64,000 nucleotides of DNA from Bacillota bacterium (lineage in GTDB: Bacteria; Bacillota; Clostridia; Lachnospirales; Lachnospiraceae), in the NCBI GenBank assembly GCA_023442465.1, contig JAEZZQ010000036.1, positions 1 through 64,000 on the forward strand. Reading direction: 5' to 3'. A program made the translations under genes and the position numbers. Position 1 is the stretch's first letter, and every line of letters starts with the position of its first letter. The notes under the pieces are model-generated. The model was given only the letters and a program-made list of their open reading frames with translations. It was not told where the DNA came from and made no database searches. This document shows positions 7,374-16,443 of the stretch, piece by piece.

Positions 7374-7787
7374 ATGGTTAGAAAAGCAAATATACAGGAT
7401 TTAAACAGAATTTTTGAATTGGTTGAGGACTTTGCTGCTTCGTTTAATCCACAAAAAGAATTATTTATACAAACGTTTGAAAATATATTGCGTGCGGACA
7501 ATGCATTCGTTTTTGTTGCAGAGAGAGATAAAAAGATAATTGGATATTCGTTAGGCTTTATTCATAGTACTTTTTTCGCAAATGGAAACGTAGCATGGCT
7601 GGAAGAAATAATGGTTGATGAAAGGTTCAAACGAACAGGTGCAGGTTCTGAATTAGCAAAGGCATTTGAGCAAGAAGCAGTAGATAAAGATTGTAAATTA
7701 ATTGCATTAGCAACGAGGCGTGCCGCTGATTTTTATTCAGCTATTGGATATGAAGAATCAGCAATTTATTTTAGAAAATTGTTATAA
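7374..7787 (+). CDS. GNAT-family N-acetyltransferase
   Basis: 137 aa. NVAWLEEIMVDERFKRTGAGSELAKAFEQEA is motif A, with RxxGxGxxL-type acetyl-CoA contacts, followed by RRAADFYSAIGYEESAIYFRKLL (motif B). Substrate unknown. ATG 7374 with GGAG 8 bases upstream; an in-frame start at 7335 would lie inside repeat R6 and lacks a binding site. Last recognisable gene of the array. Confidence 0.8.
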   Translation: MVRKANIQDLNRIFELVEDFAASFNPQKELFIQTFENILRADNAFVFVAERDKKIIGYSLGFIHSTFFANGNVAWLEEIMVDERFKRTGAGSELAKAFEQEAVDKDCKLIALATRRAADFYSAIGYEESAIYFRKLL

Positions 7788-7972
7788 GATTTGCTTGTTT
7801 ACATGTTCCAATTTTCGGCGGGCCATGAGCTGCTATTATTCTGAAAAATCTTTTTTCTGCAATACGTATATGGTCAGCAGTACGTCGACTATTGGTGCCG
7901 GTACTGCCTCAGGACCAGCCTTTTCCTATACATAAAACCCCTCCCCAAATTTAAAAAATTTTAAAAAAAGAC
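7788..7972. other. Array end: no intact gene
   Basis: The stretch after the last GNAT gene has no convincing coding region. A short open frame ends at 7935 with STSTIGAGTASGPAFSYT, which could be the tail of a lost gene, but it has no start of its own. From 7937 the sequence becomes poly-A/T rich and leads into the promoter of the next unit. Confidence 0.4.
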
Positions 7973-8083
7973 TGTACATATATAAAGTGGTGTGCTATAA
8001 TCATTTTAGAACGAAAGTTCAAATGTAAAATTCCCCTTTTACATGAGAAGGACATCCATCGCAAGATGGGTGTCCTTTTTTCT
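7973..8083 (+). promoter_or_regulatory. Promoter with short leader ending in a terminator hairpin, ahead of the P-type ATPase
   Basis: TATAAT at 7996-8001, with a weak -35 (TGTACA, 7973-7978) 17 bp upstream. Only about 40 bases after the expected start lies a strong terminator: AGGACATCCATC (8049-8060) pairs with GATGGGTGTCCT, followed by six T to about 8082. The ATPase gene begins 67 bases later. This suggests a leader that must be read through, or a separate RNA of about 75 nt. Confidence 0.5.
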
Positions 8084-8149
8084 ATATACATATTTTCTCT
8101 TGTACAGGCATATAAAAGCATAGGACAAAGTACAAGCGGAGGCATGTTT

Positions 8150-10837
8150 ATGTATGAGAATAAGTCGATTCGGGAGACCGGTCAAATACTGAAAAGTGAT
8201 ACGGAAAGAGGATTAGACGGCGCGGAGGCCGCAAGCAGGCTTTCGCAGTATGGGAAGAACAAGCTAAAGGAAAAAAAAGAAAAGACAAAAATAGCATTGT
8301 TTTTGGAGCAGTTGAACGATCCCCTCATTTTTATTCTGTTCGTTGCAACAGCAGTTTCCATGCTCTTAGGGGAGATGGGAGATGCGGCGATCATCATTAC
8401 GGTTATAATCGTGAATGCTTTTGTGGGTGTAGTTCAGGAGGGTAAGGCGAGAAAAGCGATCGAGGCCCTGAAGAAGCTGACGAGCCCTCATGCCATCGTA
8501 AAGCGAAACGGGAAACAGAAGGAAATTGTAGCAGAAGACCTGGTGCCGGGAGATATTGTTTGTTTGGAAGCAGGCAGGCAAGTGCCGGCAGACCTTCGGT
8601 TGACAAAAACCATGAGCTTAAAAATTGAGGAGTCTGCCCTTACGGGAGAATCGGTGCCGGTGGATAAGGATGCCGGATATTTGGCGGGGGGTAAAACCAG
8701 CATAAACGAGTGTAAGAATATGGCATTTATGTCAACCAATGTGACCTATGGACGGGGTGAGGGAATCGTGGTGGAGACCGGCATGGGCACGCAAATAGGA
8801 CATATTGCTGATATGATCAGCGAGACGAAGGAGGAGATGACTCCTCTTCAGAAGCGTCTGGCGGATTTGGGAAAGGTACTCAGCGCGGTAGCAGTGTTTA
8901 TCTGTGCGTTTTTATTCCTCGTAGCGGTTTTGCAGAAAAGAGATGTGGGAGATATGCTGCTTACGGCTATTTCTCTGGCAGTGGCGGCGGTTCCCGAGGG
9001 GCTTCCGGCCATCGTGACCATCGTACTCGCCCTCAGCGTATCCAGAATGGTAAAGGTAAATACAATTATCAGGCGGCTTCCCTCGGTGGAGACGCTGGGA
9101 GCGGTAAATGTGGTTTGCTCCGATAAGACGGGAACTCTTACCCAGAATAAAATGGTAGTGAAGAAATGCTATGTGGATTCCAGGACATGGCCCTCAGACG
9201 CTTTGGACGAAAATAGATACCGGGAGTTGTTTCTGGGCTGTGCGTTATGTAACGATGGGAATATTTCAGGAGGGGAAAGGATTGGTGATCCTACGGAGCT
9301 GGCCCTTCTCGACCTGGCCAAGCGGTATGGGATCACCAGAGAGTCCGCCGAGGGTTCCTATCCCAGAATCGATGAAAAAGCGTTTGATTCCAATAGAAAA
9401 ATGATGACTACCCTACATAGGGGCGTGGCAGGAAAGGTATCTTATACCAAAGGCAGCACCGAAGAAATATTAAAGCGCTGCAAGTATATGCAATCCCACG
9501 GCAAGAAGATACCTATGACCGACTCAGGGAAAAAGGATATCATGCAGGCGGTGGGACAGATGGCGGCGGAGGCCCTGCGCGTGCTGGCGGTAGCCATGCG
9601 GGAAGGAGCGCCGGATGCGGAGGAGAGAGAGCTCACCTTCATTGGCCTGGTAGGGATGATGGATCCGGCAAGGCCGGAAGCGGCAGAGGCGGTGGAAGCT
9701 TTCAAGGAGGCGGGAGTAGATACGGTGATGATCACAGGAGATCATATCGATACTGCGTTCGCCATAGCGCGGGAACTGGGCATTGCTTTCCGTCGGGAGG
9801 AGTGCTTAAGCGGCAGTGAGCTGGAGCTTCTTACGGAAGAGGAGTTCGGGGAAAAGGCGGAGCACATCAAGGTTTATGCGCGGGTATCGCCTGAGCATAA
9901 GGTGAAAATAGTAGATGCTTTGAAGAAAAAGGGAAAAATTGTGGCAATGACCGGAGACGGCGTAAACGATGCTCCTTCTTTAAAATGTGCAGATATAGGA
10001 ATTGCTATGGGAATGAATGGCACGGATGTGGCGAAAAATGCCTCGGATATGGTGCTGACTGACGATAACTTTGCAACGATCAGGAAGGCCATCGAAGAGG
10101 GAAGAGGAATTTATGAAAACATTCGCAAGGCGATTCTCTTCCTGCTTTCCTCTAATTTTGGAGAAATCATTACGATGCTTGCAGCGATTCTCGTAGGACT
10201 TCCTTCTCCGCTAAAGGCCAGTCACATTCTATGGATTAATCTGATTACGGATTCCCTCCCTGCGCTGGCACTGGGAGTGGATGAGAACGATGGAAAAGAG
10301 CTTATGAGGCAAAGGCCCAGAAAGAGCGAAGAAAATCTTTTTGCCAGGGGAGGGCTTGCCTGTACGCTTTGTTATGGAGTGGTCATAGCGACGATAAGCA
10401 TCACGGCGTTTTTGCAGGTGCCATATGGGGAACTGCTCAGACAGGGACTTCCCGTCAGCCTTCCTAATATAGAATCGATGCTGAGGCTGTCCGAGATCTT
10501 AAACAAAGCTCAGACCCATGCCTTTACCGTGCTTGGGATGAGCCAGCTGTTTCACGCCATAGGCATGCGGGATGTGAATAAGTCGGTATTTCGTATGAAT
10601 CACTTTTCCAATAGTTATATGATATTCGCCTGTGCGGTGGGAATTGGATTACAGGTTCTTGTAACAGAGATACCTTATTTCGTCGAACTGTTTGGAACAA
10701 CAAGGCTGACACTGACGGAATGGGGATGTCTGGCGGCATTGTCGTGTACACCGCTTTTGGTGCATGAGCTTCTGATTATAGGAGGAATTGCGGATCGTAA
10801 GCCGGTACCCGCTGCCGAGCCTGCCTTACGGGTTTGA
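8150..10837 (+). CDS. Calcium-type P-type ATPase (P2 family)
   Basis: 895 aa. Cation_ATPase_N, then the actuator TGES motif (ALTGESVPVDK), PEGLPAIV in membrane helix 4, the phosphorylation site DKTGTLTQNKM, nucleotide-domain KGSTEEIL, GDGVNDAPSLKCADIGIAMG at the hinge, and four to six C-terminal helices. This matches SERCA/PMCA-like bacterial Ca2+ pumps (YloB type), which export Ca2+, possibly Mn2+, at the cost of ATP. Start ATG 8150 is preferred: GCGGAGG lies 7 bases before it but only 1 base before ATG 8144, and the longer frame from 8066 begins inside the terminator. Confidence 0.9.
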   Translation: MYENKSIRETGQILKSDTERGLDGAEAASRLSQYGKNKLKEKKEKTKIALFLEQLNDPLIFILFVATAVSMLLGEMGDAAIIITVIIVNAFVGVVQEGKARKAIEALKKLTSPHAIVKRNGKQKEIVAEDLVPGDIVCLEAGRQVPADLRLTKTMSLKIEESALTGESVPVDKDAGYLAGGKTSINECKNMAFMSTNVTYGRGEGIVVETGMGTQIGHIADMISETKEEMTPLQKRLADLGKVLSAVAVFICAFLFLVAVLQKRDVGDMLLTAISLAVAAVPEGLPAIVTIVLALSVSRMVKVNTIIRRLPSVETLGAVNVVCSDKTGTLTQNKMVVKKCYVDSRTWPSDALDENRYRELFLGCALCNDGNISGGERIGDPTELALLDLAKRYGITRESAEGSYPRIDEKAFDSNRKMMTTLHRGVAGKVSYTKGSTEEILKRCKYMQSHGKKIPMTDSGKKDIMQAVGQMAAEALRVLAVAMREGAPDAEERELTFIGLVGMMDPARPEAAEAVEAFKEAGVDTVMITGDHIDTAFAIARELGIAFRREECLSGSELELLTEEEFGEKAEHIKVYARVSPEHKVKIVDALKKKGKIVAMTGDGVNDAPSLKCADIGIAMGMNGTDVAKNASDMVLTDDNFATIRKAIEEGRGIYENIRKAILFLLSSNFGEIITMLAAILVGLPSPLKASHILWINLITDSLPALALGVDENDGKELMRQRPRKSEENLFARGGLACTLCYGVVIATISITAFLQVPYGELLRQGLPVSLPNIESMLRLSEILNKAQTHAFTVLGMSQLFHAIGMRDVNKSVFRMNHFSNSYMIFACAVGIGLQVLVTEIPYFVELFGTTRLTLTEWGCLAALSCTPLLVHELLIIGGIADRKPVPAAEPALRV

Positions 10838-10889
10838 TTTATAGCAGGGAGTTATGCTATAATGGATTTCGAACGTCAGGAGAAAGAAT

Positions 10890-12650
10890 ATGAATAACAG
10901 ACAATATAAGACAAACGAATTGCTAAAGAGATTTATTCCTTATTTCAAACCCTACAGACAAACGCTTTTTATGGACTTATTCTGCGCAGCACTGACTACG
11001 GTGTGCGAGTTGGTGCTGCCGCTCATCATGAGGTATATTACTAATGAAGGCTTGTATAACCTGGCCGCGCTGTCGGTGGGGACGATTGGCAGACTGGGAC
11101 TTTTGTATCTGGCTCTTCGTATCGTGGATTGCATCGCTGCCTACTATATGGCGAACATGGGCCATGTGATGGGTGCCAAAATAGAGACGGATATGCGCAA
11201 GGATGCCTATATTCATTTGCAGAAGCTGTCGGATACCTACTATAATAATACGAAGGTCGGACAGATTATGGGACGGATTACCAACGACCTGTTCGACGTG
11301 ACAGAATTTGCCCATCACTGTCCGGAAGAGTTCTTCATTGCGGCGATTAAGACGATAACCTCTTTCATCATACTGGCGGGAATCAACGTGCCGCTGACGC
11401 TTATTATTTTCGTTTTCGTGCCGATTATGATTGCCGTGTGCATGCCTTTGAATTTCAGGATGAGGGGGGCCTTCAGCAAGCAGAGGAACCAAATCGGAGA
11501 GCTGAACGCGAGGATCGAAGACAGCTTGCTCGGTCAGCGGGTGGTGAAGGCTTTTACCGGTGAGGATGCGGAGAACGACAAGTTCGCTAAGGACAATGAG
11601 GACTTCCTCGATATCAAAAAGAACATGTACCGTTATATGGCGACCTTTCAGACATCCACGAGGATGTTCGATGGAATCATGTACCTTGCGGTGGTGGTGG
11701 CCGGGGGCATCTTTCTGGTGAAGGGACTGATTGTGGCAGGTGATTTGGTGGCGTACATGCTGTACGTGACGACAATGATAGCGACCATAAGGCGTATCAT
11801 TGAATTTGCGGAGCAGTTTCAGCGGGGTATGACCGGCATCGAACGGTTTCTGCAGATTATGGACGCGGATATCGAGATTTTCGATGAACCGGATGCGAAA
11901 GAAATGGTATTTACAGAGGGGAATATCGTTTTTGAAAACGTGAGCTTCGAATATCCCGACGACCACAACATTATCTTCGAGAATTTGAACCTGCAAATAG
12001 CAAAAGGAGAGAAGGTAGCGATCGTAGGGCCTTCAGGAGGGGGAAAGACTACACTTTGTAACCTGATTCCCCGTTTTTACGATGTGACAGGCGGCAGAAT
12101 TACGATAGATGGTGAGGATGTCAAGAACTTTACGTTAAAGAGCCTGAGGAAAAATATAGGAATCGTGCAGCAGGATGTATACCTTTTTTCGGGAACAATA
12201 TTTGAAAATATTGTATATGGAAAGCAGGGAGCCGAAAAAGAGGAAGTGATGGAGGCGGCGAAGAAGGCCGGTGCTCATGAATTCATCATGGAACTTAAGG
12301 ACGGCTATGATACTTATGTGGGCGAACGGGGCGTGAAGCTCTCGGGAGGGCAGAAACAAAGAATCAGCATCGCCAGAGTATTTTTGAAAAATCCGCCGAT
12401 CATCATTCTGGATGAGGCTACTTCGGCGTTAGATAATGAAAGTGAATTCGCTGTTGCGCAGTCGCTCTCCCGGCTTTCGGAGGGAAGAACCACTCTGACC
12501 ATAGCTCATAGGCTTTCCAGTATACGTAATTCCGATAGGATACTTGTGCTGACGGAAGCGGGCATCGTGGAAGAAGGAAACCACGAAACGCTGTTGGAAA
12601 ATAAAGGAATTTATTATCAGTTCTATACGATGGCCAACGAATTGAAATAG
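10890..12650 (+). CDS. ABC exporter half-transporter (fused membrane and ATPase domains)
   Basis: 586 aa. Residues 1-320 form six membrane helices of the type I exporter fold; residues about 345-586 carry Walker A GPSGGGKTTL, Q-loop, signature LSGGQKQRISIARVFL, Walker B IIILDEATSALD and H-loop TIAHRLSS. Half-transporters of this kind form homodimers (MsbA/LmrA-like) or heterodimers; no partner gene lies next to it. Substrate unknown. CAGGAG precedes the ATG. 53 bases downstream of the Ca2+ ATPase, so co-transcription is possible. Confidence 0.9.
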   Translation: MNNRQYKTNELLKRFIPYFKPYRQTLFMDLFCAALTTVCELVLPLIMRYITNEGLYNLAALSVGTIGRLGLLYLALRIVDCIAAYYMANMGHVMGAKIETDMRKDAYIHLQKLSDTYYNNTKVGQIMGRITNDLFDVTEFAHHCPEEFFIAAIKTITSFIILAGINVPLTLIIFVFVPIMIAVCMPLNFRMRGAFSKQRNQIGELNARIEDSLLGQRVVKAFTGEDAENDKFAKDNEDFLDIKKNMYRYMATFQTSTRMFDGIMYLAVVVAGGIFLVKGLIVAGDLVAYMLYVTTMIATIRRIIEFAEQFQRGMTGIERFLQIMDADIEIFDEPDAKEMVFTEGNIVFENVSFEYPDDHNIIFENLNLQIAKGEKVAIVGPSGGGKTTLCNLIPRFYDVTGGRITIDGEDVKNFTLKSLRKNIGIVQQDVYLFSGTIFENIVYGKQGAEKEEVMEAAKKAGAHEFIMELKDGYDTYVGERGVKLSGGQKQRISIARVFLKNPPIIILDEATSALDNESEFAVAQSLSRLSEGRTTLTIAHRLSSIRNSDRILVLTEAGIVEEGNHETLLENKGIYYQFYTMANELK

Positions 12651-12711
12651 TAAAACCTGACGTTTTAATGATAATTGAAAGTGTAAAGCATCGCGTGAAG
12701 CTCTTTAATTC

Positions 12712-12740
12712 TTGATATGGAGCGTCGATTTTTGTATAAT
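12712..12740 (+). promoter_or_regulatory. Sigma-A promoter of the SDR-like gene
   Basis: TTGATA, 17-bp spacer, TATAAT; about 70 bp before ATG 12811. Confidence 0.7.
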
Positions 12741-12810
12741 AAAAACAGTTCAAGGCGCGCTGAACTAATACACTAAGAATAAAAATCCAATAAACAAGGA
12801 GACAAAAACC

Positions 12811-13164
12811 ATGCTTCCTAGAAGAACATGTGTGATTGTGGGCGGTGCAAAGGGTGAAGGGAGCCTTCTTGCAGAAAAATATGCAGGACAAGGGTATATC
12901 ATCGCTTTTATGGACATCGACAAAGAAGCAGGCCGTTCACTAAAAGAAAAAATTGAACATGGGTATGGAGGAAAGGTGTTTTTCTTCCATGGAGATGCAA
13001 ACAGCGAGGAAGATTTAGAATTGTTTGCGGGTGCCGTCATCGGGCAGTACAAAAAGATAGACTGTCTGTACTATCGAAGGGATATTGCTGAGGGAGCGGA
13101 CCAAATTGAAGAGTTGGTGAGCCACAATTTAAAAAAGGGAGGAACCATAGAGGCTTATCGCTGA
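12811..13164 (+). CDS. Short SDR-like (Rossmann) protein, probably truncated
   Basis: 117 aa, against about 250 for a complete short-chain dehydrogenase. The N-terminus CVIVGGAKGEGSLLAEKYAGQGY resembles the TGxxxGxG dinucleotide loop, and FMDIDKEAG follows as the second strand. The sequence ends soon after strand 4, so the catalytic Ser-Tyr-x-x-x-Lys is absent. It has its own good promoter and a binding site (AAGGAGAC), so it is likely expressed. Either a decayed gene or a small nucleotide-binding protein. Confidence 0.55.
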   Translation: MLPRRTCVIVGGAKGEGSLLAEKYAGQGYIIAFMDIDKEAGRSLKEKIEHGYGGKVFFFHGDANSEEDLELFAGAVIGQYKKIDCLYYRRDIAEGADQIEELVSHNLKKGGTIEAYR

Positions 13165-13235
13165 GCAGTTATTAAGTCATAGATAAAAGGTATTAGGGGA
13201 ATTGTGTCTGTAAGGCGGACAGAAAGGCGTTTTAT

Positions 13236-14837
13236 ATGAAGCTAACATTTATCGGGGCCGCCCATGAGGTGACGGGAAGCTGTCATCTTGTGGAGGTAAA
13301 CGGAAAGTATATCTTGATCGATTGCGGAATGGAGCAGGGGATTCAGGTATACGAGAATGCGAAATTACCGATGGAGGAAGCACTGATCGATTACGTACTG
13401 CTGACACATGCCCATGTGGACCACTCGGGAATGCTCCCCGGGCTGTACGCAAAAGGCTTTAGAGGACAAGTACTGGCGACTGTGGCCACTACGGATTTAT
13501 GCAATATTATGCTGCGCGATTGTGCACACATTCAGATGCACGAGGCGGAGTGGAAGAACCGCAAAGCGAAGAGGCATTCGGGAACGGAACCTCATGAACC
13601 GATATATACGATGGCGGACGCGGATGGAATTATCAAACGGCTCGTACCATGTAACTATGACCAGATAATAGAATTATGTGAAGGTGTTCGCATTCGTTTT
13701 ACGGATGTGGGTCACCTTTTAGGCTCGGCAAGCATCGAAATATGGATGACCGAAAACGGAATTACGAAAAAGATTGTATTTTCCGGTGATTTGGGAAATA
13801 AGAACCAGCCGCTGATCAAAGATCCGAAACGGACGGAGGAAGCGGATTACGTAGTAGTAGAATCCACCTACGGAGATAGGATACATTCCGAGACAAGGCC
13901 GGATTATGTGGCTGAGCTTGCACAGATTCTTCAGAGAACCTTCGATGCAGGCGGAAATGTAGTTATACCCTCCTTCGCGGTGGGGAGAACGCAGGAGATG
14001 CTCTATTTCCTGCGGCAGATAAAGGCGGAAAGGCGGTTAAAAGGATATCCGAACTTCTCTGTTTATGTGGATAGTCCGCTGGCAGTGGAGGCTACGGAGA
14101 TTTTCCAGAAGAACGTGAGCAGTTGCTTCGATGAAGAAGCGATGGAGTTGTTCAATCAGGGAATCAACCCGATACGCTTTCCGGGCCTGCATCTGTCAAT
14201 AACAAGTGATGAATCTAAGGCGATTAACTTCGACAGCACACCGAAGGTCATTATATCGGCATCCGGCATGTGTGAGGCCGGAAGAATAAGGCACCATTTG
14301 AAGCACAATCTATGGCGGCCGGAGTGTACCATATTGTTCGTAGGATATCAGGCGAACGGAACGCTCGGAAGGACGTTGGTGGAAGGGGCTAATGAGGTGA
14401 GGCTTTTCGGAGAGACGATTGAGGTTCGCGCGAATATCAGCTTGCTAAAGGGTATCAGCGGACATGCGGATAAGGACGGGCTGATCGAATGGCTGCAAGG
14501 CTTTAAGAAAAAGCCGGAAAAGGTATTTGTTGTGCACGGAGAAAGCAGCGTTTGCGATGCTTTTGCCGAAGGTCTGGAAAGGGAATACGGAATTTCTTCC
14601 TATGCCCCTTACAGCGGCACATGTTTCGACCTCCTTGCAGGTGAATTGATTTATGAAGCTTCACCGGTACTTTTAGTTAAGAAGAAGGCGCACATTGTTT
14701 CTGACGTATTTACACGTCTTACGGCGGCAGGTACACGCCTGCTTGCCGTAATTAAAAAGAATGAGGGCGGCGCGAATAAGGATCTGGCACGCTTTGCGGA
14801 CCAGATTAATTCGCTGTGCGATAAATGGGATAAATAG
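13236..14837 (+). CDS. MBL-fold beta-CASP ribonuclease-like protein
   Basis: 533 aa. THAHVDHSG is the metal-binding HxHxDH motif; VGHLLGSASIEI, FSGDLG and a C-terminal HADKDGL/VHGE complete the metal site. The beta-CASP insert (about residues 190-420) includes FAVGRTQEML and SASGMCEAGRIRHHL. Such proteins (RNase J/CPSF-73 relatives, YsxC-independent exoribonuclease group) process RNA; DNA substrates are possible. Length is normal. Followed after 61 bases by thyA, so it may share a transcript with the folate genes. Confidence 0.88.
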   Translation: MKLTFIGAAHEVTGSCHLVEVNGKYILIDCGMEQGIQVYENAKLPMEEALIDYVLLTHAHVDHSGMLPGLYAKGFRGQVLATVATTDLCNIMLRDCAHIQMHEAEWKNRKAKRHSGTEPHEPIYTMADADGIIKRLVPCNYDQIIELCEGVRIRFTDVGHLLGSASIEIWMTENGITKKIVFSGDLGNKNQPLIKDPKRTEEADYVVVESTYGDRIHSETRPDYVAELAQILQRTFDAGGNVVIPSFAVGRTQEMLYFLRQIKAERRLKGYPNFSVYVDSPLAVEATEIFQKNVSSCFDEEAMELFNQGINPIRFPGLHLSITSDESKAINFDSTPKVIISASGMCEAGRIRHHLKHNLWRPECTILFVGYQANGTLGRTLVEGANEVRLFGETIEVRANISLLKGISGHADKDGLIEWLQGFKKKPEKVFVVHGESSVCDAFAEGLEREYGISSYAPYSGTCFDLLAGELIYEASPVLLVKKKAHIVSDVFTRLTAAGTRLLAVIKKNEGGANKDLARFADQINSLCDKWDK

Positions 14838-14898
14838 TGTATGGCGGTATGAAGGTATGGACCGCTATAAAGAAAAGACAAGGAGATAATTAGCGAAT

Positions 14899-15747
14899 AT
14901 GAGCCTGGCAGATAAAATATTTATTGATATGTGTAAGGATATATTGCAAAACGGAACGAGTACGGAGGGAGAAAAGGTCCGTCCCCGTTGGGAGGATGGA
15001 ACTCCGGCGTATACTGTGAAGAAATTCGGCGTGGTGAATCGCTATGATTTATCGAAGGAGTTTCCGATTCTGACCCTTCGGAAGACTGCGTTAAAAAGCG
15101 CCACGGACGAATTGCTCTGGATTTGGCAGAAGAAGTCGAACAATGTAAAGGATCTCCACAGTCATATATGGGACGAGTGGGCAGATAAGGACGGATCGAT
15201 AGGAAAGGCCTATGGATATCAGATGGGCGTGAAGCATCAGTATAAGGAAGGGATGATGGATCAGATAGACAGAGTGATCTATGATTTGAAGAATAATCCC
15301 TTCAGCCGCAGGATTATGACCAACATCTATGTGCATCAGGATTTGCATGAGATGAATCTGTATCCCTGTGCCTATAGTATGACCTTTAATGTGACGCAGA
15401 AAAAGGGAGCGGACAAGCTGACCTTGAATGCGATTCTCAATCAGCGCTCTCAGGATGTGCTGGCAGCGAATAACTGGAATGTAGTGCAGTATTCGGTGTT
15501 AGTTCATATGCTGGCACAGGCGTGTGATATGGAGGTAGGAGAACTTATCCATGTGATCGCGGACGCTCACATTTACGACAGGCATATACCGATTATCGAG
15601 GAGCTGATAAGCAGGCAGCCTTACGATGCGCCCGTTTTTACGCTGAACCCCGATATTAAGGACTTTTATGAGTTTACAAGAAATGACGTGAAATTAGAAA
15701 ATTATGTGACGGGACCGCAGGTAGAAAATATACCGATAGCGATCTAG
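14899..15747 (+). CDS. thyA: Thymidylate synthase
   Basis: 282 aa. Makes dTMP from dUMP with methylene-tetrahydrofolate. Catalytic Cys lies in YPCAYSMTFNV, the phosphate-binding arginines in PFSRRIMTNIY and QRSQDVLAANNWNVVQYS, and DAHIYDRH closes the dUMP site. Followed by folA, which regenerates the dihydrofolate this enzyme produces; the pair is a classic thyA-folA unit. AAGGAG lies 13 bases before ATG. Confidence 0.96.
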   Translation: MSLADKIFIDMCKDILQNGTSTEGEKVRPRWEDGTPAYTVKKFGVVNRYDLSKEFPILTLRKTALKSATDELLWIWQKKSNNVKDLHSHIWDEWADKDGSIGKAYGYQMGVKHQYKEGMMDQIDRVIYDLKNNPFSRRIMTNIYVHQDLHEMNLYPCAYSMTFNVTQKKGADKLTLNAILNQRSQDVLAANNWNVVQYSVLVHMLAQACDMEVGELIHVIADAHIYDRHIPIIEELISRQPYDAPVFTLNPDIKDFYEFTRNDVKLENYVTGPQVENIPIAI

Positions 15748-15853
15748 TATCGATGATAATGAGGTAAGCTCTTTGGCTCTTTACCCATCGATGCAGTACA
15801 CTGAAAATGGAATGATAAATGATGGAAAAACGGACGGATACGGAGGATGAGCT

Positions 15854-16351
15854 GTGAATTTGATAGTAGCGGTAGACAGTAACTGGGCGATAGGCAATCA
15901 AAAGGAATTATTAATAAGGATTCCCAACGATCACAAGCACTTTCGCGAAGAAACGACAGGCAAGGTGGTGGTGTTAGGAAGGAAGACTCTGGATACCTTC
16001 CCGCAGGGAATGCCTTTAAAGAACCGGACAAATATTATTTTATCTTCCAACCCTGACTACACGGTGAAGGATGCCGTAGTAGTACATAGTTTGGAGGAGC
16101 TTTTAGAGGAACTTAAGAAATACAGGAGCGAGGATATCTATATCATCGGGGGTGAAAGCATTTACCGCCAGATGCTTCCTTATTGTGATGTGGCGCATGT
16201 GACCAAAATAGAGCACAGCTATACGGCAGATGCTTATTTTCCAAATCTGGATGAGCTGCCGGAGTGGAAGATTACGGCGGACAGCGATGAGCAGACGTAT
16301 TTCGACATTGCATATCAATTCATTAAATACGAAAAAGCTTCCGAAAAATAG
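15854..16351 (+). CDS. folA: Dihydrofolate reductase
   Basis: 165 aa. NLIVAVDSNWAIGNQKELLIRIPNDHKHFREET is the family signature with the Met20-like loop and the active-site acid (Asp in PNDHKHF). VVVLGRKTLDTFP binds NADPH, and IYIIGGESIYRQML is the second NADPH loop. GTG start at 15854 with CGGAGG 8 bases upstream. Works with thyA, 106 bases upstream. No sign of a resistance-type variant. Confidence 0.95.
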   Translation: MNLIVAVDSNWAIGNQKELLIRIPNDHKHFREETTGKVVVLGRKTLDTFPQGMPLKNRTNIILSSNPDYTVKDAVVVHSLEELLEELKKYRSEDIYIIGGESIYRQMLPYCDVAHVTKIEHSYTADAYFPNLDELPEWKITADSDEQTYFDIAYQFIKYEKASEK

Positions 16352-16443
16352 TAATGAAAAAATTGACTTTTACTAAAAAAAGTATAATAATGTATAGAAA
16401 ATGAAAAAGAAACCGGCATTCATAAGCTGAAGAGGAGAAGAAC

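Noticed and set aside
7720..7935. 71-residue frame after the GNAT gene
   Set aside because: Starts inside the GNAT gene in another frame; only its last residues look protein-like, too little to call a gene.
8066..8149. N-terminal extension of the P-type ATPase
   Set aside because: The frame begins inside the leader terminator hairpin and has no binding site.
10977..11996. 339-residue open frame on the minus strand
   Set aside because: Antisense to the membrane part of the ABC exporter; no start signal or known motif.
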